A stretch of 64,000 bases of DNA from Pratylenchus scribneri (lineage: Eukaryota > Nematoda > Chromadorea > Rhabditida > Pratylenchidae), in NCBI GenBank assembly GCA_030063045.1, contig JAQSEB010000127.1:186001-250000 (forward strand), given 5' to 3'. Below are positions 34,884-44,368 of the stretch, one piece after another (position 1 is the first letter of the stretch; the number at the start of each line of letters is the position of its first letter). The notes beneath the pieces are model-generated. The model was not told the origin of the DNA. It saw nothing but the letters and a program-made list of their open reading frames with translations, and made no database searches. A program made the position numbers and the translations under genes.

Positions 34884-36002
34884 AATCCGGGAAAAGCAGC
34901 AAATAGCAGAGGACAAGAGAAAAAGGATGGAAGAAAAGAAAAGGAAGGAATATGAGCGAGAAAGAGATGAGGAAGAAGAACGCAAAAGAAATGAGGAAGC
35001 AAATGATGGAACACGCCCTTTTACTTTTATTTGGCCATTTCATTTTTGCAAAAATGTTGAATTGCAGGTCATTTTTTATTTAAATATCCAACATTAATTA
35101 TTAATAAAAAAAAATAATTAACAAAAAAAAAGGATTTTTTTTATAGGTTTATATTTAAATAATTTTTGGTCATGTGGGGGCAAAAAACAACTGGGATTAA
35201 AACAATAAATGATTTTGAATTTTAAGGGATCATGGGACGGATGGAAAAGAAGAATTGAAATGGAGAGAAATGCAAATGGTGATTGGGGTTTCTTTCACAA
35301 AATGAAGCTTACACCTGGATATTATGAATTTCAATTCATTATGGACAATGCCCGTACAACTTCCTATTTGTATCGAAAACGAAAGAATTGCTTTGGTACT
35401 GAGAACAACTTTATCACATTTGATGATTTTAAATCTCTGGGCGACAAAGGAGGTGAATAGCTAAAATTAATTTTTTAATATAGAAAAATGAGCTTAGCAT
35501 TCACTGTCGTGAACAATTTTTCAAGGTCATGTTTTTTGAGTTTAAAAATCAAGATAAATAATAAGACTTTTCTGACAAATTTTTACAAAATAATATAATA
35601 CTTTTCCGTAATAAAACACAAAATAATAAAATATATTTTCCGGGATGAAACAAAAAATAATAAATGAGGCTTAAGTTAGCATTTAGAACGCGATTGAGTT
35701 CACATTTTTATAAATTATTTCTAGGAAGCGGCAACCAATCATCGTCATCCACAGCAACAAATCATCAATCGGACAGCAATGCTAGCCAATCTTCACAACA
35801 AGAATGGACATATGCAGGAAAAGTGAAAGGAACACAAAAAGGCCAAGGCAATGATGGGTCGAGTTCATCGTCGATGCAGGGCAAAAACAATGAAATGACT
35901 GGCAACAATGGACAATCATCTTCAAAACAATCAAATGGAAAGAAGGAAGAAAATGAGAAGAAAGGCGGTTACTCATTACGTAACATGTGGCCGTTTAATT
36001 AA
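29106..36002 (+). CDS. Gene 2: chimeric Hsp70-like + RING1/IBR + coiled coil + CBM48-like protein
   Basis: Sixteen exons: 29106-29196, 29449-29547, 29881-30080, 30413-30593, 30932-31247, 31465-31651, 32030-32170, 32212-32397, 32938-33222, 33618-33723, 33775-33915, 34037-34130, 34560-34814, 34881-35067, 35227-35452, 35725-36002. They total 2973 nt, 990 residues, with all phases consistent. Residues 1-405 are an Hsp70 nucleotide-binding fold (DFKRLIGQKFAHESV, VVLTVPASFKMAQKRAI, LLTGGTSRIPLIKRLL) with decayed ATPase sites: GISFGT for IDLGT, NFGAGF for DLGGGT, and Glu for the catalytic Lys in VGKRAEMW. Residues 406-562 are the beta substrate-binding domain. Residues about 575-645 are RING1 (CPICFNEF ... 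RHSICAQCV ... LPCMATKC), 676-722 the IBR (CTNCNFRM ... FRCPECNYKLCRKCKFPW). The catalytic RING2 is missing: a charged coil (723-800), a CBM48-like domain (800-897) and a polar tail replace it. It probably has no ligase activity alone. Confidence 0.85.
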
Positions 36003-36296
36003 ATGAAATTGAAGAATATTTTTTGACACATTGATTTTGGCATTTCAAATTCAACAAATGAAATTATCATATTTTCATCCTAAATCATCATTGAATTTAT
36101 TAAATTTTGACATGATTATCTAAAAAGCATTCATTTATTCCATCTTCATCAATTTTATTGCATTTTGAAATACTTTGGATAAATTTTGGACTTAATTTTT
36201 ATATATTTTTAATTGGTTTTTAAATCAAAATATCTTTTTGCATATTTTAATATAAATTTATTTTTTAGTCCCATTGTAATCTTTTAAACAATTAAA
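36003..36296 (+). other. Short spacer between gene 2 and gene 3
   Basis: 294 bp, paralogous to the gene 1-gene 2 spacer. It holds shared sequence such as CATTCATTTATTCCATCTTC and a GATAAA near 36178 in place of AATAAA. Confidence 0.5.
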
Positions 36297-37948
36297 ATGC
36301 TTGGAATCAGTTTTGGCACATCAACTATAACTTGCGTATTTACTGGAGAGGGCAATGAACAACCAAAAAATGTTGGACAACCAGGTGTGTTTGAGAAATT
36401 TTAAAATCGAATATTAAGTTTTTCAACTAAGAATTTTTTATATTAAAATAACTATTTACCATTTTTATAGCTATATTATAAGTTAGCATGGATAGATTTG
36501 GGTTAGGATTATTAGTTTTAAATGTACTTTGATTTGGCCATGTTCGATTTTGAAATTATTGCTGCCAAAAAATTATTTAGGGACAAACATTTCAAAATGT
36601 AAAATTTTTATTTTAAGAAAGTTCCTGTATCTTTTTCAACCGTAATAAGGATGCAATTTTTGTTGGAAAGCGAGCAGAAATGTGGAAATTGTCGAGCCAA
36701 GGTCAAGCAATTTACGGTATGTGCAATTGGACAACAATTTTTCACATTCGAATTAACTATAATAAAATTTTATACAATTTAGTTAAGCCACCTTTAAAAG
36801 AGCAATATCAAAATAATTAAATAAAATCATAATTGACCAGAATTATGACAAAAAAAACTCCAATTTAGGAAGCCAATTTTTTGATCGAACTCATTTTACT
36901 ATCAAACTCATAAATTCTTTCAATCATCACTTGAAAATTAATTATATAGAAGAATTTTATAAATTATTTATTATATATACTTTAATTTTAATTATAGATT
37001 TCGAACGTCTAATTGGTCAAAAATTTGCACATGAATCCGTGGTTGAGTGGCAAAAAGCAGTACCAAATGTTCCAATTAAACCAATATTTGGCGGCAAACC
37101 TGTCTTCGAAATTGTTCAAAATGGAGAAAACAAAATCAGAGGGACAGAACAAATTGTGGCTCAAATATTGACTAAAATTCGTCAACAGGCTGAAAAGGTA
37201 GATAATTTTTAAAATTTTAGAACTTAAAATTTTTATTCGCCAAAAATTAAGACACAGAATTTTGTAAATATTAGCATTGGACTTAACAAAATTTGCAAAA
37301 AAACGACAAAATAAGAGTCAAATTCGTGCTTTTATTGAATTAAAATTACCTTTAAAAAATTTTAATTTGAATTTAATTTCCCAGAAACAAAATGTAATTA
37401 ATAAAATTCGATTTCTAAAAATTTATTTTAATATTTAATTTAAAAAATTAACTTTTTCTTTATATTTTTTTTCAGATCCTTTACGATGATTTGGTGAGAA
37501 TGTTTCAGCCAATTTTGCTAATCGAGGATGTCCACCTGCAAAATGTGGTTTTGACTGTTCCTGCTTCCTTCAAAATGGCACAAAAACGAGCAATCGAAGA
37601 GGCCGCTGCAATTGCTGGTTTCGAACAAATTCAATTGGTGGAGGAAAGTTTTGCCGGTGAGCAAAATTAATTAATATAAAAAATAATGAACTAAGTAACT
37701 GAAAATTTCGCACATGAATTATTCGATTTTTTAAATGAAAATTAATTTTAAATTAGGCCAATTTGCTAAGATTATATAGCCCTGATATAATGAATTAATT
37801 AGAGGAAAAATATAGTGGATTTGATGGAATTTAAGAAAAGTTAAAAACCAAAATCGAATATTTTCGTTTTTTTGGCCTTTTATGTTTTGAGTTTCTGAAT
37901 TAAATTATTTTGTTATCAAAAAATTTTTAAAATTTACAAAATTTTAAT

Positions 37949-38002
<54 letters not shown>

Positions 38003-41000
38003 TTTATTTTATTTCCAGCTGGACTCGGATTTGTGCACGAAAATCCACGATTTTCTGGAATTTTATTGGTTTTCAATTTTGGTGCCGGCTTCTTGGATAT
38101 TTCCATTTTGAATGTGATCGACGATTGCAAATTGGCCAATTTTATGGAAAATAAACGAATTGAAATTTTGGGAATGGCCGGCGATGACCAATTGGGCGGA
38201 CTCGACATTGATGCGAAAATTGCAGAACAATTCACAGTAAAAATTGGCCAGAGATTTCCTGATATGGATTTGATGAGAAATACAAAATTGATGCATAAAT
38301 TACGAATCGAATGCAAAAAATTAAAGGAGAAAATGTAAGTAAAATAATTGGAAAAAACGATAACAATTTTTTCTTTTAATTTTTTTAAAAAATCTCATTG
38401 AGAATCCTCCGAAGAATAGGATTATTAAATATTATGTCAAAAATTTGGGATTTTATCTAAAAAATAAAACAAAAATGAAGGCCAATTACTGTACTAATTA
38501 AAGCCTAATATACTTATTATTTATAAATTTCAGAGCCTCTATAGGGTGGGCTTCTAAGAGTTGGCTTCAAATAAGAAAAATATGGTAATTTTTTCGAGAG
38601 TAGTGGCTAGTGGGTAGTCTAATTCTATAGAATAATTTTATCAAAAGAAAATATTTTTACCATAATAATATTTAAAAATATAAAAATTAAGTTTCACATT
38701 TAATGAGGATGTTTGCCTTGAAATGGACGAATTGGAAATGGATGAAGAAGAATTGACAATGACCATTCAAGAATTAGAAGAAATTTGTGCACCAATTTGC
38801 GAAAAAGCCATCCAAATTTTGATGCGTTTATTGAAGAATACGGAATTGGATGGATTGCGGCTGCATAATATTTCAAAAGTAGGAATAATTATTAAATTAT
38901 GAAAAATAATATCATTTAAAAATAAAATTTATAATAGAATCTAAATCATTTTTTCTTATTTTCATTTTTTACTTCGAAAATACAATAATATGATAAACAA
39001 AAAAGTTCAAAAAGGTTAAAATTATTTTAAGAGCATTTTGGTTTGAAAAATATATAAATTAATTTTGTATTTTTTATAATTTTTTTAATCATTGCCAACA
39101 AAAAATTATGGAAGGTTTAGAAATAAAAAATAAACATAAATAATTTTGTATATTTTTTAATATTATGGAATTTTTTAAAAAATTACAAAATGATCTGATC
39201 AGTAAAATAAATAAATATAATTTTTTCATTAAAATAAATAGATTGAACAAATTTACATAATTAATTAAAGGTTCTTCTTACCAGTGGCACTTCTCGAATT
39301 CCACTGATCAAAAGATTATTAATGGAAAATGGATTTGCTGAACAAAAAATGTGCACAAATTTCGATATGGGAATTGCCGCAAAAGGCGCCACAATTTTTG
39401 GCTCAAAATTAGTTGGTTGAGGGAATTAATAATATTTAATTAAAATAATTATTTCCAGGGAAAAATGTTATCCCCAAATTGTGGTCAACTATTTCATGGA
39501 TTGGACATTCTTTTGCCAATGCATTCCAAATTTATTGTTCTCTTCCCTCCGGGCACATCATTCCCAACCGGATTCACAACATCCTCACCTGTTCCAATTT
39601 CTTGTCAAACATCCGAGGATGGACAAAGTTGCATTCGATTGGAGGTGGGTTAATTAAAAAAAGATACAATTTAATTTGACTGAATTGAAAAATACAAAAT
39701 AAAATAATAGTTTTGGTTTGTTCTAGACCTAGAGTAATCAATAATATACCTTTGAAAGAATTCATCAATATTCACCAAATTGTTTATAATTTTTAATAGT
39801 TTTATCAAAATTAAAGGGTATTTAAAGGGTTCAAAAAATTTTTCTTTCGGTTCTTTTATGTCAATTAAGCTTACCAAAATCGATTGAATAAAAGATTTAT
39901 TGGTTTAGGATAAATTTCTGAATTTTTATACTCTTTTTTGTTGTTCACTTTTCGGCATTTTCACTGTTTTTTTAGAAAATTAAAAAACTTTCAGTATTTT
40001 TCAGATTTATTCGGCCAATTAAATTAAGATAATATTAATGTACCTGTAAAATAAATGAATTTACCCACTTTCATTTCAAATCAATAGATCAGCATTTTTT
40101 AGGCCAAATATTTTCGATCACAGGGAAGAAAGAGTGCTGAGTGTTAGAACTAGAACATAGGATTACGTTTTAGGCAAGGGGCTAGAACTTATTTTTAAAA
40201 AAGAGGTATAATTTTATCCAAAAAACCAAAAGTTTTAGGTAAATTAGATCATTTTTTGATATAATTATTTAATAATTAACTAATTATATATTTTATTTCT
40301 ATTAATATATTTTTATTTAACAAACAGTTTTATGAATGCGATGAATTTGTGGCCTCTGTCACTGTCGATGGGCTTCCACCAGAATCGAAGGCAGGAACAG
40401 TGAAAGTTGATTTGGAGATTGGATTAACCCGAAATGGACTTCCCCACGTGGAATGTTTGCAAATCAGTTATCCAACAAATTCCTCGGCTTTTCGGGTTCG
40501 ACAACGAATGAAACGTTCATTGCCTTTGGAATTTGGCCATTTCCATGGATGCAAATTGCCATCATCTTCAAATGAAGGAATCAACGAAAAAATGATTTAT
40601 GATGAAGAAATGAAAGAAAATATTCCGGTAAAATTTTGATTCAATAATCTCGATTGCTTTTTTTGGCTTAAAAATTAAAACCAATTTTTTAAACTCGAAT
40701 CTTAAAAACTGGGAAAAAAATAATTTAGCTAAATTTTTAATTGAATAGAAAATTATTATCCCAAACTAAATCAATCATTTTGTAATAAAATTCCAAATAT
40801 TTTCCAGCTTCAGAGTCCAATTTTCAACCACATAAAATTTTGGTTCTAAAAACAAAATTGCAATTTTTATTAAACAGGCGATAAGTTTTAACAAATTTTT
40901 AACAATCAATTTACTCTTTAGTGAATTTTTAAGCATCAGCAAAAATATCAAACTAGAATTTATTAATTAATTTTAATACAATTTTTTGTTAAGTTTTTGG

Positions 41001-43814
41001 AAAAAATTTTTGAAATAAAAATTCCAAAAATTAATTTTTAATTCTGAATAAAATTTAATATAAAATTATTTGTATTTTTAGCCACAAAATCCAAAAATGG
41101 AAGATACTGAAAGGGAATGTCCAATTTGCTTTAATGAATTTGGCCGAAATGATGATCGTATATTTTGTGAACCAATTCATAGAGGTGAATAATTTTTATA
41201 GTAATATTTAAAAAAAAAAATAAAATCATATTTTAGAGGAATATCCACAAAAACGGCATTCAATTTGTGCGCAATGTGTTATTCAAAATGCAAAAATTAA
41301 GTTGCAGGGTAGGGCATTGGCTCATGGAGGTTCCGGCCTACCATGTATGGCAACGAAATGCGAAAATGTTCTCACACTTGGTACAAAAAATTCAATTAAA
41401 AATATTTAAAAATTCATAGCCTAAGCAAAAGAAAATGATTTACCTTTTTAACTTTTATTATATTATTAATATTAATTTAGTAATTAATTTTTAATAATTA
41501 TTATATAATTAATCTAATATTTAAAATTTTTTTAAGCTCAAATGCGTCAAATTCTTCCTGAAGATGTTTTGGAACGATTCGAAGAGTTGGCAATTGAATA
41601 TTCCATTGAAAATGTCGACAACTTGGAAAGGTGAGTAAGAAAAATTTACCATGAATTTTTATAAATTTTTACATTCATAAAAGAAAAAGTAGTAAAATTT
41701 CCTGTACAAATCCAAAAAAGTTCTTTAAATTTATTCGAAAAATTTTCATATTTTCCATCCCCATTATATTTATTTTTAATAAAAATAGAAAAAAAAATGA
41801 TTTTAATTTTTAAAAAAAGTATTTCTCAATAGTTAAAAGATGGGAACATTAAAAATTACTAATAAAACAGAAATTTTTTAAAATTTTATTAGCCATTCCA
41901 TACGAATTACACTAGCTCCGACCAAAGTGCACATTTTACATTTAGTACTTCGATAATTGAAAATGAATGGCTAAAATCAAAATCTAATTGAAAAAAAAAC
42001 TATTATAAATATTTTAAATATAAAATTAAATGTTATAAAAAACAAAAATTTAACGAGTATCGAGTAATAATCCCATATTTAGAAATAATTAAATAATTTA
42101 ATAATTTTAAGATGCACAAATTGCAATTTTCGGATGATATTGGAGGGTAATTTGGCCGAGATGAGAGTATTTCGCTGCCCTGAATGCAATTATGAATTAT
42201 GCCGAAAATGCAAAATCCAATGGAATAAAGAAGAACATTTTGGACGAAGTTGCGAACAATTGGAGGAGGCAGAGAGGGAACGAATTCGATTAGAGGAGGA
42301 ACGAATCAGATTAGAGGAAGAAAGACGGAGTTATGAAGAGAGGATGGAAAAATTGAGAAGGGAAACGTACGTTTCAATTTTAAATTCATTTCAAACCATT
42401 AATTACAAAAGGCATAAATAATTTAGTGAGAAATAATTTATTCTAATCAGGGATGGGATCGATATTCGATATTTAAAAAAAAATCTCAAGCCGAAAGTAC
42501 GGAGGGTTTTCAAAGATAGCCGAAATTTCGACAGAAACGAAATCGAAAATTTTATTCATACATAATTTAAATGAATTTATTCAACTAATTAAAAATCGCC
42601 CTTGAATAAATTTATTAACCAAAACCCAAAATTTATTGTTTTTACCACAAAGTTTAAATAAAAAAAGCCCTTGACTTGAGAAAAAATGCATTCAAGTATT
42701 CTTGCCAAAAAATCATAAATTTTTTCAATCAAAATTTCTAAAAATCGCAAATCGTAATTGCGATGCCAAAAACGACCAAAATATCGAAAGGAAACGAAAG
42801 AATTGAACCATCACTGATCCTACTGATTAAATTTGGGCTAAAAATTAGATATTATTGAATTTCCCTTTGAATCAAAAATATTAAAGTATAAAAAATATAG
42901 TAAAGGAAATTTTGGCTAAGAAAAATGTCAAAAATTTGGTTATATAAATTTATTTAAAAAAAACTAATTCATTTTGGGTTTATAAAAATAAAAATTATTA
43001 AATAAAAAAATTTTTCAGGCAATTGCGTCTGAGTGAGGCTATGGTTCGCAAATGTGTTCGGCCAACTTGTGGATATCAATTTGTGAAGTTGGATGGTTGC
43101 AATCGGATTGTGTGCAGTTGCAATACTTCATATTGTTACATTTGCAATGCCAGGGATGTTGAGTATAATCATTTTTGCAGGTAATGTTTTTTATTTGAAA
43201 ATAATTTTATAGTTATAAATAGAGGTTAAACAATTTTTTAATACTGAAAAAATTTCGATATTCAAACATCGACATTTTTTGGAGTCAAATATTTAATATA
43301 CTATTTCTATTTTAATTCCCCATATTATTCTTCAACCCTTCAAAATTGGTAAAATTAAGAGGGGGTTTGGCTATGAATATGGACATTTTTGAACAAAGTA
43401 AAGCGGATTTATAGAGTTTTAGGGAATTGAAAAACATTCACATTACTATTACTAGAAGCTATTGGTCCTCAAAATTGAGAGTGTGGAATCAAAAAAGTAA
43501 TATGGTCATTCCTTTCACAAGTGGCCATCTATATCAATTTCCAACTACCAAAAGTCATTCATAAATTATCATAACATCCAGGATTCGACATTTTAAAATA
43601 TTTTCAAATATTTTAAATATTTATTTTTAAATTTATCACAATTTAATTATTTAATATTTTTTAAAGATGCCAACATCCTCCTGCCACTGAGAGAATTCCA
43701 TTGAATTTTATGTGCCAAATTTGTGGAAAAACTTGTATTTTATATGAAAACGCTGAATTGCGGGGCGATCAAAAAATGGAGAATATTCGAAAGGAGGCAA
43801 AAGTGAATGTCTGA
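36297..43814 (+). CDS. Gene 3: Hsp70-like + complete RNF216-type RBR ubiquitin ligase
   Basis: Fifteen exons: 36297-36384, 36618-36716, 36998-37197, 37476-37656, 38019-38334, 38692-38878, 39271-39411, 39459-39644, 40328-40627, 41082-41184, 41237-41380, 41537-41630, 42112-42366, 43019-43180, 43667-43814; 2604 nt, 867 residues, in frame throughout. Residues 1-566 parallel the Hsp70-like part of gene 2, with the same ATPase losses plus LTSGTSRIP for LTGGTSRIP. RING1 (CPICFNEFG ... RHSICAQCV), IBR (CTNCNFRM ... CRKCKIQW) and RING2 (KCVRPTCGYQF, GCNRIVCSCNTSYCYIC, YNHFCRCQHP, then CQICGKTC) follow the RNF216/TRIAD3 family closely; the Cys in NRIVC is the expected ubiquitin-thioester residue. RNF216 proteins transfer ubiquitin from E2 through that Cys. 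This gene probably keeps the ancestral ending from which gene 2 departed. An ATG at the RBR start (PKMEDTERE) would permit a separate RBR gene, but gene 2 has TTG there and phases join smoothly. Confidence 0.85.
37952..37999. repeat. (TA)n microsatellite in gene 3 intron 4
   Basis: About 22 uninterrupted TA units. The matching intron of gene 2 has only a few (around 30899-30908), so the expansion came after the duplication. Confidence 0.95.
42448..42816. mobile_element. hAT-like MITE in gene 3 intron 13
   Basis: Begins CAGGGATGG and ends CCATCACTG, inverted termini with one mismatch. Flanking octamers ATTCTAAT and ATCCTACT match at six of eight positions, so a target duplication is possible but eroded. 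The inside contains repeated CGAAA motifs. It lies just 3' of the duplication breakpoint and is absent from gene 2. Confidence 0.68.
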
Positions 43815-44368
43815 ATCTGTAATACAATGAAGATATTTTTATAAAATTAAAACATTTTTTGTAATATTTTATATGAATTTGAATTTCATTTTGGAATATA
43901 TTGTCACAAAAATAAATATGTTGATAAATTTTTTTATATTATGAATGATAATTTATTAAAATTAAAAAATGCTCAATCAATTTCCATAATCTCCAATTCA
44001 TCATTTTAGGGTGGTGACTGGTGATATTGCGCACTTTCATTACGATCAACTCTGACCAATGAAAGTTTTCCAAATAACTCATTTATATATAATTTTTTTT
44101 TAAATCAAGCAATTTTACCACAGACATTACCGTAAATTCTCTATTAATTAAAAAAATGGGGGGGGGGGGCATAAAATAGACTGCTGATGCTGATCATCCA
44201 TCCAAATCCTTCACTTCATCGAATCATTTTAAATGTGCCCAATAAATTTATATTTGATTTGTTAACAATTTTATCAAATTCTCAAAGTTTTAATCAAATT
44301 CTAACAGTAATATAAATATTTAATTAATTCATTCCAAATTCTCATTTTCCTTGTTGGCCTACAATCAA
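43815..44368. other. Convergent intergenic region between gene 3 and the amidase gene
   Basis: Contains the 3' ends of two convergent genes, with AATAAA near 43909 for gene 3 and a run of 12 G at 44158-44169. Confidence 0.55.

Larger units (their letters stand above)
34884..42430 (+). repeat. Tandem segmental duplication, right copy
   Basis: Runs from the coiled-coil exon of gene 2 (AATCCGGGAAAAGCAG) to TTTAGTGA in gene 3 intron 13. It corresponds to 27633-34883. The right copy contains the 3' end of gene 2 and the 5' part of gene 3. Confidence 0.88.

Noticed and set aside
33618..35067. RBR part as an independent gene
   Set aside because: Not excluded, but gene 2 has TTG where gene 3 has an ATG, there is no promoter-sized gap, and phases at the Hsp70-RBR junction agree in both genes. 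Left as the main alternative to the fusion.
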